A stretch of 64,000 nt of DNA, from contig NZ_BBBI01000005.1 in NCBI RefSeq assembly GCF_001315985.1, forward strand, positions 1 to 64,000, written 5' to 3'. How positions within the stretch are numbered: the first letter of the stretch is position 1; every line of letters begins with the position of its first letter. The translations under genes and the position numbers were made by a program. Source of the stretch: Vulcanisaeta distributa JCM 11216 (GTDB lineage: Archaea; Thermoproteota; Thermoprotei; Thermoproteales; Thermocladiaceae). Positions 18,351 to 27,520 of the stretch are shown one piece after another. The notes below the pieces were generated by a model. The model did not search any database. It was not told where the DNA came from and was given only the letters and a program-made list of their open reading frames with translations.

Positions 18351-18667
18351 CCAGTCACCTCGGGTACCATCTTTATTGCCTTGGTTGGGCATTCGTGGGC
18401 GCATATTCCGCAGCCCTTGCAGTGGTCATAATCAATCTCGTAGGTCAAGTCGTACTTCCTACCTGACTTTGTTGTGTAGGGCTTCTTCAACTCGAGTATT
18501 GCCGGCTCTGGACAATACATCCAACAAATCCTACACCTAATGCACGCATCCTGATCAATAACAGGCCTCTCAGTCCTCCAAGAACCGGTTAGGTTTCTAC
18601 GTGCATTACCTGGCTCAACAATGGCGCCGCCTATTGGTAAATCCTTCCAGGTTAATTGCCTCATCAT
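18347..18667 (-). CDS. porD: 2-oxoacid:ferredoxin oxidoreductase, delta (ferredoxin-like) subunit
   Basis: Two [4Fe-4S] cluster motifs, [12 protein letters not shown] and [12 protein letters not shown], in a 106-residue protein starting [14 protein letters not shown]. It carries electrons from the ThDP site to ferredoxin. It overlaps porG and porA by a few bases on each side, showing a tightly packed operon. Confidence 0.92.
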   Translation of the reverse strand: MMRQLTWKDLPIGGAIVEPGNARRNLTGSWRTERPVIDQDACIRCRICWMYCPEPAILELKKPYTTKSGRKYDLTYEIDYDHCKGCGICAHECPTKAIKMVPEVTG

Positions 18668-19230
18668 AGCACGATCACCTCGGCCACTTTATAAGCCTCT
18701 TCCAGAGCCTCCACGTTTGATTTACCGAGCCTCTTGCCAAAGGTCTCTAGTACTAACTCCTTGACAGTGTCAATATCCACTAGGTCAAGAACCTTAAGCA
18801 ACGCACCAAGCATTGTAGTATTCACTATCGGCTTTCCCAAGTATTTCGTGGATATTTCATACGCATTCACATAAACAACCTTACCGCTGAACTTACCTAT
18901 GGACTGCCTAACATCATCAATGCTTAATGCATTAATGACTATGTAATTCTTCGTTATCTGCGGTATATTAAAGACACTTAATAACCTAGTATCAAAGACC
19001 ACAGATATGTCTGGCCTCTCAATGGGTTCCCTGGCAAGCACAGATTCCCTGGACAACCTAACATATGCCCTAACTGGTGCACCCCCCCTACGCTCAGCGC
19101 CGTACTCAGGGAATGAATTAGCAAATAAGCCACGCCTAATGGCCGCCTGAGCAATAATCTGCGCCGCGGTCACAGCACCTTGCCCACCCCCCCTACCAAA
19201 GAACGTGATCTCCACCATCGAACTGCTCAT
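18664..19230 (-). CDS. porG: 2-oxoacid:ferredoxin oxidoreductase, gamma subunit
   Basis: Gamma domain with the conserved N-terminal loop, here GRGGGQGAVTAAQI, and AERRGGAPVRAYVR. Both motifs hold one Gly more than the family forms (GRGGQG and ERRGAPV), each at a 7-C run (near 19195 and 19085), clear evidence of run inflation. First gene of porGDAB. TTTATAA at about 19260-19267 lies 30 bases before the ATG, giving a leaderless promoter. Confidence 0.92.
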   Translation of the reverse strand: MSSSMVEITFFGRGGGQGAVTAAQIIAQAAIRRGLFANSFPEYGAERRGGAPVRAYVRLSRESVLAREPIERPDISVVFDTRLLSVFNIPQITKNYIVINALSIDDVRQSIGKFSGKVVYVNAYEISTKYLGKPIVNTTMLGALLKVLDLVDIDTVKELVLETFGKRLGKSNVEALEEAYKVAEVIVL

Positions 19231-19258
19231 TCTTGGTCAATGACCCGTTATAGAGCTC

Positions 19259-19267
19259 CTTTATAAA
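19259..19267 (-). promoter_or_regulatory. TATA box of the porGDAB operon
   Basis: GTTTATAAA read on the minus strand, about 30 bases before ATG 19230. It is the only clear promoter for the four overlapping por genes. Confidence 0.6.
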
Positions 19268-19335
19268 CCCTTTATTCTATATTCTCATAAATAAGGCATT
19301 GAGAACAATTGCTTAAAAAATAGGATTTGCCCCCC

Positions 19336-19419
19336 CCTGCATGCACCCACACCACTGGGTCCCAGCCGGCCCGGTTTCGCGGGTCGTTGGGTGGCCCAAT
19401 GGCGTGAATGCAAGGCAGG
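19336..19419 (+). ncRNA. Structured RNA candidate, about 84 bases
   Basis: A GC-rich block in an AT-rich gap. CCTGC and GCAGG close the ends. CACACCACTGGGTCC pairs with GGCCCAATGGCGTG over about 15 positions (two A-C mismatches, one G-U). An inner hairpin GGCCCG/CGGGTC closes on GTTTCG. TTAAAAAATA at about 19311-19320 is placed as a TATA box 20-25 bases before it. It has no tRNA features and no ORF. The plus strand is chosen because of the TATA box; both strands would fold. Confidence 0.5.
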
Positions 19420-19563
19420 TATGGGCTCTATCATTGTCTTTAACTGTTTTATTAAAATAGATTTTTGTAAAGTAGCTCTTGAGTATTATTAGACTTTATG
19501 AACTTTTTATGTGGTTTTAATTATAAATTTAATAAAAAGGCACCTTTAACACGTGGTCGCGAC

Positions 19564-19953
19564 ATGAATCCGGTAATATGTACTACGATTGATGAGGATT
19601 TATCCCTTAATATTTTCTCTAGGGCTAAGTACCTTGTTTTAATTAAGAATGGTGAGATCATTCATAGAGAGGCTAATCCTGCCCTGAATTCCATAAGTAA
19701 GAGGCCGACTGTTGCGAGGAGGTGTGTGGAGCTTGGCGCTAATGTTGTTATTGCATCGCATGGTTCATTATGTTATCCATCATATCAAATACTGAGGAGA
19801 GCCGGTGTTGAGATTTACGTTGTTGATGCTGGTAAAAGGATCGATAGTGATCTCATAAAGGTAATTAAACCCGTAAATCTGGGTGAGGTTATTTATTCGA
19901 GCCTTCTGGCAGTAAGGGAGAGAATCATGGAGGTGTTTTCCCATGGGCAGTGA
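19564..19953 (+). CDS. NifX/NifB-like FeMo-cofactor-family protein
   Basis: Small alpha/beta domain of the dinitrogenase iron-molybdenum cofactor family: ANPALNSISKRPTVARRC, followed by ELGANVVIASHGSLCYPSY and ILRRAGVEIYVVDAG. In archaea such stand-alone proteins are linked to metal-cluster handling, not to nitrogen fixation as such. I start at MNPVICTTIDEDLS (19564); the frame extends to 19498. It overlaps the agmatinase gene by 11 bases, so the two are likely co-transcribed. Confidence 0.75.
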   Translation: MNPVICTTIDEDLSLNIFSRAKYLVLIKNGEIIHREANPALNSISKRPTVARRCVELGANVVIASHGSLCYPSYQILRRAGVEIYVVDAGKRIDSDLIKVIKPVNLGEVIYSSLLAVRERIMEVFSHGQ

Positions 19954-20857
19954 TATTGACTTCTACGTTAGTTCCCAATACACATTATTTGGAGTACCGA
20001 AGTGCGGTTCTGGCATTCCAATACTTGGTGTGCCGATTGAGGACACTGTCAGCTTTAGGCCTGGCACACGGTTTGCACCAGGGATCATTCGCTACTGGAG
20101 TCAGTACTTCGAGTTTACACCAACAGAGGACTTGGGCATTGATGTACTTAGTAAGGCGTGCGACTTAGGTGACTTAACATTACTCCAGGGTGTTGTGGAC
20201 GTAAATGTGGATAGAATTAGGTCCGTTATTAAGGAGACCATTGACAAGTGGGGTAGGATAATTAGTATTGGTGGTGAGCACACAATGAGTCTTGGCACTG
20301 CTAAGGCGGTGAATGAGTCCCAGGTTCATATGGTATTTACGTTCACGTTGATGCGCACCTGGATTCGAGGGAGGAGTGGCCGGTGGGGGCAGTCCCTATC
20401 ACATGCCACATTTGTCAGGCACCTAGTGAGGCATGTTAAGCCCCCCCAGTTAGTTATCTTCCTTGGTTTTAGATCGTATGATAGGGAGGAGATCAGCTTT
20501 GCGAGGGGTCTTGAAAACTCCATATTACTATCAACCAGGGATATCAAGTTAATGAACGACCATGAACTTAGGCTTCTCATTAGGGGTGCTATTGACAGTT
20601 ACGCAGGGCCAATCCACCTTAGCATCGATGTTGATGTTCTAGATCCATCAATAATGCCAGGTGTTGGTAATCCTGAAGGTTTCGGACTCAGTTATGGCGA
20701 GCTCTTGAGAATCGTTAAGGCAATCCTCGACTACGGTGGTTCCAGGGTTAAGGCTGTGGATATTGTTGAGTATTCACCACCCAATGATCCAGGATTAATG
20801 TCGTTACCTACAATTATTAAGTTGATTCTTGATGTGCTTAATTACATACATACTTAA
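19943..20857 (+). CDS. speB: Agmatinase/arginase-family ureohydrolase, masked double frame break
   Basis: Ureohydrolase that removes urea from agmatine (or a related guanidino compound) in polyamine synthesis. SIGGEHTMSLG gives one metal His, and DVDVLDPSIMPGVGNPEGFG gives the second Asp pair. Between about 20335 and 20391 the frame is wrong: a lost T before ACGTTCACG and an extra G in a 5-G run cancel out, so the ORF stays open but about 18 residues are scrambled. Reading the alternate frame there restores HVDAHLDSREEW, the missing metal-binding motif. Length of 304 is normal. Confidence 0.85.
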   Translation: MGSDIDFYVSSQYTLFGVPKCGSGIPILGVPIEDTVSFRPGTRFAPGIIRYWSQYFEFTPTEDLGIDVLSKACDLGDLTLLQGVVDVNVDRIRSVIKETIDKWGRIISIGGEHTMSLGTAKAVNESQVHMVFTFTLMRTWIRGRSGRWGQSLSHATFVRHLVRHVKPPQLVIFLGFRSYDREEISFARGLENSILLSTRDIKLMNDHELRLLIRGAIDSYAGPIHLSIDVDVLDPSIMPGVGNPEGFGLSYGELLRIVKAILDYGGSRVKAVDIVEYSPPNDPGLMSLPTIIKLILDVLNYIHT

Positions 20858-21096
20858 GGCCCGGCCTTCCAGGTAGAGGTGCACTTCGTGCATTATTATG
20901 ATTATTTTTTCAGTTTCCAGCTTGGTCATTCCAGTTGCCAATATTGGCAAAGGAATACTACCTATATAACAAGGTGTAGATTTAGCGGAACGCTTGGTTT
21001 AGGGTCATAAGGAAAAGTAGAAATAAAATACTACCGCGCTGGTCAACAATTCAATTACCCACCCTAAAAGATGAGAGGATACCATCTGTGAAAATT

Positions 21097-21104
21097 ATTT
21101 AAAT
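21097..21104 (+). promoter_or_regulatory. TATA box of glyS
   Basis: ATTTAAAT, about 25-30 bases before ATG 21128, consistent with a leaderless transcript. The 270 bases between the agmatinase gene and this box hold a T-run (near 20899) that could terminate upstream transcription and nothing else I recognise. Confidence 0.55.
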
Positions 21105-21127
21105 ATGCCCAGTAATTATCGCGACGA

Positions 21128-22907
21128 ATGGATCTCGAGAAATTCCTGGAGTTAATGAGTGAGAGCGGATTCTTCTACCCGAGCTTTGAGATTTATAGGA
21201 GTAAGGCAGAGGTTGGTGGTTTCTATGATTATGGACCACTCGGTGTCGAGTTGAAGAGGAATATTATTGAGAAGTGGCGCAGGGTCTTCATTTACCCATA
21301 CCAGGACTTCATAGTTGAGGTGGAAACACCGGTAATAATGCCGAAGATAGTCTTTGAGGCCAGCGGTCACCTTGAGCACTTTACGGATGCAATCGTCGAG
21401 TGCACCAAGTGTGGTCGTAAGTTTAGGGCTGATCACCTAGTAGAGGAGGAGCTAGGTAAGAGGGGGGGTATTTCCGTAAAGACTGAGGGCTTAAGTCTTA
21501 AGGAGCTTGACGAATTAATTAGGAAATACAACATTAAGTGTCCGGTTTGTGGCGGCGAGTTAGGTAGTGTTAAGCCTTTAACTTGTTATTCCAAACCACA
21601 ATAGGGCCCTACAGCGACAACATTGGTTACCTAAGGCCTGAGACTGCCCAAGGGAATGTTCGTGTCATTCCCAAAGGTATTCAACCTAATGGTAGGAGGT
21701 TGCCGCTCGGCATTGCCCAGGTTGGTAAGGTTGGTAGGAACGAGATATCACCTAGGCAGGGTCTGATTAGGCTTAGGGAATTCACCCAGATGGAGATTGA
21801 GTTCTTCTTCGACCCAGAAAATGCCAAGTGCCCGTACCTCGACGAACTCGATGTTAAGTTGAGGATAATACCGGAGAAGGATGTTGCGGCTGGCGTTAAG
21901 GAGCCCCCCCGTGAGTTCAGGCCTAGGGAGGCTGTTGAGAATGGCATTGTGCCAAATGAGTGGATGGCGTTCTTCATGGGCTTGGCCACGATTTACATGA
22001 ATGAACTCGGCATACCACTTGATCACCAGTACTTCCTTGCTAAATTGCCCGAGGAGAGGGCTCATTACTCAGCGGCTAGCTTTGACCAGATGGTCTATAG
22101 TGAGAGGTTTGGCTGGGTCGAGGTTAGCGGCCATGCATATAGGACGGATTATGACCTTAGTAGGCACGCTAAGTATAGTGGTTATGACTTAACTGTCGAA
22201 AGAAGGTTAACCACGCCAAAGGAGGTTGTTGAGGTTAGGGTTTACCCAAACCCACAGAGGGTTAGGGAGGCCTTCGGTAGTGAGATGCCCAGGGTTATGC
22301 AGGCCATTAGTAGGCTGATCCTAAATGGCTAATTAATGAACTCAATAGTAGGGGTAAGGTAATCATTGATGGATTTACCATAACGAGCGATATGGTTTTC
22401 ATTAAGGAGGAGAGGAGGAAGGTTCATGTCGAGAGGTTTATCCCGCATGATATCGAGCCGTCATTTGGCGTTGATAGGATAGTTTACGTAACCCTGGAGC
22501 ACGCCTACACTGAGGTTAATGGAAAACCACTGCTTAAGTTGCCACCAGATATTGCGCCTATAAAGGCCGTGGTTTTACCCATAATCAGGAAACAGGAGTA
22601 CGTGAGTATTGGTAAGAGAATATTTAGGGAGTTATCATCAGTGGGTATTAAGGCTATTTATGATGATGACGGGGCAATAGGTAGTAGGTACGCTAAGTAT
22701 GACTCGGTTGGTGTACCGTTTGCAATAACGATAGATGATAAGACGCCGATCGATGGCACGGTAACGATTAGGGATAGGGATACGAAGGCGCAGATTAGAG
22801 TTAAGGTAAATGATGCTATTAGGATTATTGCGGATGCCATTTCAAGGAAGCTATCAATAATGGATATTGCTAGGTCAATGGGTCTTCAATTAATCATCAG
22901 GGAATAA
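21128..22907 (+). CDS. glyS: Glycyl-tRNA synthetase, two frame breaks
   Basis: Class II synthetase of the alpha2 type charging tRNA-Gly. The N terminus has GGFYDYGPLGVELKRNI, and a zinc pair region CTKCGRKF with CPVCGGEL. The core, in the next frame, has RPETAQG, then GRNEISPRQGLIRLREFTQME. The C-terminal anticodon domain has PSFGVDRIVYV and DDDGAIGSRYAKYD. Breaks are at about 21586 (a T lost from TTTT) and about 22330 (a base lost in GGCTAATT). Rejoined length, about 593 residues, is normal. Confidence 0.93.
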
Positions 22908-22948
22908 ATAGATAAGCTTAATAAGCCAAGTCTCAGCCTGCATTATCA

Positions 22949-23385
22949 ATGGCGAAGAGGGGGGGTGGTGCACGTCAGGTAGGTGTTAGCTGGAGATTCC
23001 ATAAGACACCCGGCATATTCATGAATAGCTAGTTCCTGTTGCGGATAATAGTGGCGCCAAGCTTGTTAGGGTTATAGGCATTGTTGGGCATACTGCCAAG
23101 CCCGTTCATAGGGAGATACCTGGAGCCTCCGTGGGTGACATGGTCGTTGTGAGTGTTGTTGAGGGTAAGCCTGAGGTTAGGAAGCAAATACTTAGGGCCA
23201 TCGTAATTAGGCAGAGAAGGCCGTATAGGAGGCCTGACGGTACCTGGATAGCCTTTGAGGATAATGCCGTGGTTATTACTGATGAGAACGGCGCACCAAA
23301 GGGTAGTGAGATACATGGTCCAGTGGCTATGGAGGCAGCCCTTAGGTGGCCCGGTATCTCAAACCTAGCAACAATAATAATATGA
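22949..23385 (+). CDS. rpl14: Large-subunit ribosomal protein uL14, one frame break
   Basis: After [15 protein letters not shown] and TPGIFMNS, a lost C (AGCTAGTT for AGCCTAGTT near 23028) makes a false TAG. The next frame continues [18 protein letters not shown], then [20 protein letters not shown] and [13 protein letters not shown], the uL14 pattern including its acidic-basic C-terminal half. Rejoined length is about 145 residues, typical for archaea. It is separate from the usual ribosomal operon here. Confidence 0.9.
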
Positions 23386-23420
23386 GATTAAACCAAAACC
23401 TTAAGTATTGATTTAACTCA

Positions 23421-23753
23421 TTAGGCCTTCTTCTGTAATACGACCCTGAGCACGTTGGCCCTTGCTTCCTCTGAGGTAACTTCATAGTCGTACTGTGTGA
23501 CGAAGCCTCTAATAAATGCCAGGAGCGCCTTATTACCAATGTCGGTGGTGCCGCTAGGCCCTATAGCCATTAACTCAATGGAATTAGGACCTAACTTCTT
23601 AATCTCAACGTGCCTAACGGCCAGTAATCGACTAATCCTTGATATAGCCTCAAGAAGTCCCTCAAGATCTTCAAACTCCATCTTGACTAATGCACCAACT
23701 TGGTGACCATATTTCTCATAGATACTCCATAGCTCGTTCACGGCCTTACCCAC
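23421..23753 (-). CDS. Unknown small alpha/beta protein, 110 aa
   Basis: GTG start overlapping the end of the upstream ribbon-helix-helix gene by 8 bases. The sequence alternates helix (LEGLLEAISRISRLLAV) and strand (RHVEIKKLGPNSIELMAI), ending in VLRVVLQKKA. It has no Cys and no catalytic motif. I do not recognise it. Overlap suggests joint expression with the regulator. Confidence 0.55.
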   Translation of the reverse strand: MGKAVNELWSIYEKYGHQVGALVKMEFEDLEGLLEAISRISRLLAVRHVEIKKLGPNSIELMAIGPSGTTDIGNKALLAFIRGFVTQYDYEVTSEEARANVLRVVLQKKA

Positions 23754-24095
23754 CTCCCCTTATCTCGCTTGGTACCCTGTCATCATTGGAAAGGTTAATT
23801 AATGTAGATATTATGTGGGTGCAAACCTCCTCAATTAACTTCATGGGCATTGGTATCACATCCATTGAACTAAGGATTTTATACAATCTCCAGAAGTAAA
23901 TTAGGTCTGACGGTTCAAAACCATCCTTAATGAGTTCGGTTGTTAATTTCAATCCCTCGCCAGCCACGTGGAATAACGTCCTCCCCCCCTCGTCTTGGCC
24001 ACACGAGAGAGCTCTGACGCTATGGTTTTTGGCACCATAATGGTGGTTCTCGAGTACGTCTCCTCGGAACCTTGTTCCTGGTTTTCCTTAGCCAT
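23746..24095 (-). CDS. Ribbon-helix-helix regulator, one frame break
   Basis: Start ATG 24095 (MAKENQEQGSEE), followed by the ribbon-helix-helix segment SRTTIMVPKTIASELSRVAK. In the next frame this joins to RTLFHVAGEGLKLTTEL through a break in the 7-C run near 23985. The C-terminal part is helical (SDLIYFWRLYKILSSMDV). Rejoined length is about 116 residues. It is probably a DNA-binding regulator of itself and the overlapping 110-residue gene. Confidence 0.62.
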
Positions 24096-24175
24096 AGCAC
24101 TTCTATTTACATGTATGCATTAGAATACTTATAAGCCTTATTGCACGCAATTAATGATGATTAACGTGAAATAAC

Positions 24176-25855
24176 TCAAAGCGTTATTGCGCCCTCAAGC
24201 CTATACCTCTCCCTGGCCAACTTGAATAATTTCCTCCAGAGGAATATGCTAAGCAGGATTACGTTTATGGCAAGTATTAGGCTCATGGCCTCAAGACCAA
24301 CTATGTTACCTATCGCCGTGTAGTAATCCATTAGGGCAGTGTATCCATGGACCATGTATACCTGCCCATTAAGTCCCTGAATATACTCGGCAACCTCAAG
24401 GCTCCCCCCCATGTCGAACCAACAGTACTTGCTAAACCCGTTATTGTTGCCGGCATCGCACCTGGGATCGCCAACCTTCTAAGTTTCTGCCAGGTACTTA
24501 ATTTGAGGTTCTCGGCCACATCCCAAAGGCTCCTGGGTATGGTTTTCATGCCCACGTACATGTTGTAGATCACGTACCAAGCAGTGCTTAAGTAAGCTAC
24601 TAGGAATACTAATAATTCAAGGGATGCGTAAAGCCCTAAGATGATGGTTAAGTACGTTATAAATGGAATGGCAATTAGTGGTAAGTAGGCTGACACTGGT
24701 ATTGATGCCAAGTCCTCAAGTATCGGCAGCAACACCGCCTCAATTTTCCTGTGAGTAATCATTAAGTAGTTAATGGGTATTGCGGTGATTATCGATGCAA
24801 CGGTTACCATGGCGATTCTTAACCAATCAAGCCCAAGATAATAAAGATAAAGTAAGCCATATTCATATAAATTAACCATTATTGGAACCCAAGTCGTTTG
24901 CCAAGTCTCATAAATTGAATACGTCATTAAGCCAATGATTATTGCTGCCGTGGTTATTCCTACGTACTTCTCAGTTCTCGTTATTATATTCCTGGGCCTT
25001 GGTCTTACCAGTAATCTATGCCTAACGGCATAGCCTGAGGCCCTAACGAATATGGGCATTATTGCATCCTCAACAGCCGCAACCCTCCTTAGATACCTCA
25101 TATTCCTAGCCGCCAAGGACTTAACACGGCTCGTTATCACCGGTCTCCTAATTCTAGTCCTGGTAACCTCCATGAATGGGTCATAACTATACTTAACAGC
25201 CCAGTTAACAAATGGCCTAAGTACGCCAAACAATGCGGCAGTCACCATAATTACCAATATACTGAGCCCTACAAATGCGGCAGTCCACTCACCCCCCCTA
25301 CTTGTCCATGACGCCACCAACGTCCCTATGCCAAAGACCGAGTACTGCGTTGTACCCAGCGTAATCACCTCACTAACCACTATGTAGAACAGGGCATCGG
25401 CAAAACTGACAAGGACATTACCGGCGACCCTGGGCATCGTGACCGGTATGTATAAGTACCTAAACCTACCCCCCCAGAAACTGAGGTTAAACATCTCGGC
25501 GGCATCCTCAAGCGACTGGGGGGCGCGGTTTTTATAGCCTCATACTCACCGACCCATATGTTCCAGACAACGGCTGTGAATACTAGGAAGTCCACGGCTA
25601 ACTCAGTGCCTATGTAACCACCTATTGACTTAACGAAGAAAACCAGGACTATTGGGAAGAACGTAATTACGGGCACAGCCTCAAGTGTTTGGGTGATTGA
25701 TAGGAATATCCTCTCAAAGAGTCCACTCTTGGCCGCGGCATAACCAAGGAACCAACCAAGCACTATACCCAACACTATCGTTAATGCGACCCTACCGAAC
25801 GTGGCGAGTGTTGCTAAGAACGCTATAAGGCTATGGACCAAATGTCCATAACCAT
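24176..25855 (-). CDS. ABC transporter duplicated permease, in several frames
   Basis: Two BPD-transport permease domains in one chain, the arrangement known for a crenarchaeal anion-type (nitrate/sulfonate-like) ABC family. The first domain contains TIVLGIVLGWFLGYAAA and the EAA-like loop FNLSFWGGRFRYLYIP. The second contains YLMITHRKIEAVLLPILEDL and ENLKLSTWQKLRRLAIPGA. Breaks lie near 25840, 25525 and in the 7-C run near 24405, after which GGSLEVAEYIQGLNG is the natural continuation. About 555 residues. It follows the ATPase gene by a few bases. No substrate-binding protein is adjacent. Confidence 0.75.
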
Positions 25856-25859
25856 CGCC

Positions 25860-26657
25860 CTAGACCTTAAGGCTTATTGAAAGTAATGAGTATAGCCTGT
25901 CTAGGTAGTCCTGAAACTCAATATCCCTTGTATTCCTGGGCCTAGGCAACTTAACCTCAACCTCAGCAATGATACTCGCCGGTCTTCCGCCAAGTATTAT
26001 CACCCTATCACTCAGCTCCACGACTTCCTCAAGGTTATGGCTAACCATAATTATTGCCTTCACCGTGGACTCCTCATTAAATACCATGTTATAAATCTCA
26101 GCCCTCAAACCCTCGGCTGTTATGGCATCGAGATTCGCGAAGGGTTCGTCCATCAACAAAACCACTGGCTGTGCTGCCAATGCCCTTGCAATGGCGACTC
26201 TCTGTTTCATACCACCACTCAACTCCCTTGGGTAGTAATCCTCAAATCCACCGAGACCAACAAGCTCTAGGTATTTCCTGGCGATTTCCTTTTTAACCTC
26301 TTTGCTAAGGTCCTTCCTATGAAGTAATGCCAACTCCACATTTTCGAGAGCCGTAAGCCACGGGTAAAGGGCAAAGTCCTGAAATATCATGGCAAGCTTA
26401 GGCGTTGGTCCCCCCCTAACCTCCTCACCCATAAGCAATACCTTACCGCTGTCAGGCCTTCTCAAACCAGCTATTATCCTAAGTAATGTGGTCTTCCCAG
26501 TACCCGTTGGTGCAACTATGGATACGAACTCATGAGAATAAACCTTAAAGTTAATGCCCTTAAGGACCGGTATAGGCCCCCTTCTCAGTCCTGTAGCTAT
26601 AGCTAACATCAATAACCTCAAGGATCGGTTCCTTTACCGTTGCAATTGTCCCACCAT
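25860..26657 (-). CDS. ABC transporter ATPase, anion (NitT/TauT-like) type
   Basis: Walker A APTGTGKTTLL, Q-loop IFQDFALYPWL, signature LSGGMKQRVAIARAL, Walker B VVLLMDEPF, switch His in IMVSHNLEEV. The N terminus, in another frame before a 5-C run near 26580, reads VKEPILEVIDVSYSYRTEKG, so the gene begins near ATG 26657; exact start uncertain. It energises the duplicated permease encoded directly downstream. Substrate not determined; the LYPWLT loop resembles nitrate/sulfonate/taurine ATPases. Confidence 0.82.
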
Positions 26658-26728
26658 GATGGCAGATAAGAAAATCACTTAAAAAGCTTATTCCGTGAAA
26701 ATCTACCTAATGATAGTTTAATATATAG

Positions 26729-27442
26729 TTATACAGAATTTTCAATACTTATATTTTCAATGTTAAACTCTCTATAAGATTCCTTGAAATAAGTTCTAGG
26801 CATATCACCCAATTCAGCCCTGCCAAGCAACTTAACCTCTATTAACCGTATTAGGTGCACTAACCTAAACTTACCAAACATCAAAGTCTCATTAGCAATA
26901 TCAATTATACGCCTTAGGTCCTCCACCGGTACTATTAGCCTGCCATTAATAACTATGGGAACCTCAAAACGGTCCTCACCCTGAACCTCAACCACAACAC
27001 CATCATGAGCCACCGAGTAAATACCACTATGCTTAAAACCAGCCTCCCTCGCAATCCTTAAGATCTTTAATGCACCATTTAGATCCCTAGCCACGAAGTG
27101 CATTATCGGCGCCCTAACGAGTAACCACACGTCACCATCACTAATTCCATTAATGACACCGATAATCTCACCGTAAGTGACAGGCCTATGCCACTTAGCA
27201 ATGAATTTAAAGAGTCCCGAACCCTTTGAGTAACTAAGCCGTGAGGCCTTAGCCAGGGCAATACGGCCACTACAACTACTCGTTGTGTAGTAATCATTCA
27301 AGGACTTATTAAAGGCCAGTAAGAAGTCGTAAATGTCAAAATCAACCCTATGCTGACTCCCCTCCTCAATCAATCTCTTAATGAACACCGATTTACGCGC
27401 ATCGAAGTTTGTCCTTGTCATCCTGCGCAATACTTCCATCAT
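26729..27442 (-). CDS. taw3: tRNA wybutosine-synthesis methyltransferase Taw3
   Basis: TYW3-like methyltransferase acting on the wyosine-family modification at G37 of tRNA-Phe. It has the substrate motif YTTSSCSGRIAL, W-H-R-P in KWHRPVT, LLVRAPIMHFVARDL, and FKHSGIYS. About 237 residues, as expected. Two Met codons stand at the start; the second (27439) is equally possible. No other wyosine gene is in the window. Confidence 0.85.
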   Translation of the reverse strand: MMEVLRRMTRTNFDARKSVFIKRLIEEGSQHRVDFDIYDFLLAFNKSLNDYYTTSSCSGRIALAKASRLSYSKGSGLFKFIAKWHRPVTYGEIIGVINGISDGDVWLLVRAPIMHFVARDLNGALKILRIAREAGFKHSGIYSVAHDGVVVEVQGEDRFEVPIVINGRLIVPVEDLRRIIDIANETLMFGKFRLVHLIRLIEVKLLGRAELGDMPRTYFKESYREFNIENISIENSV

Positions 27443-27520
27443 TAATTAATTTAAAATACTTTATACGATCAGATTAATCGACTCACCCATCTTAAAATAG
27501 GCGCATTAGGGCGTTATAAC

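Noticed and set aside
19311-19330. Cobalamin-type operator near 19317 (AATAGGATTT after a TATA-like run)
   Set aside because: Only the left arm TAGGAT is present; no ATCCTA follows, and the downstream block is not a cob gene.
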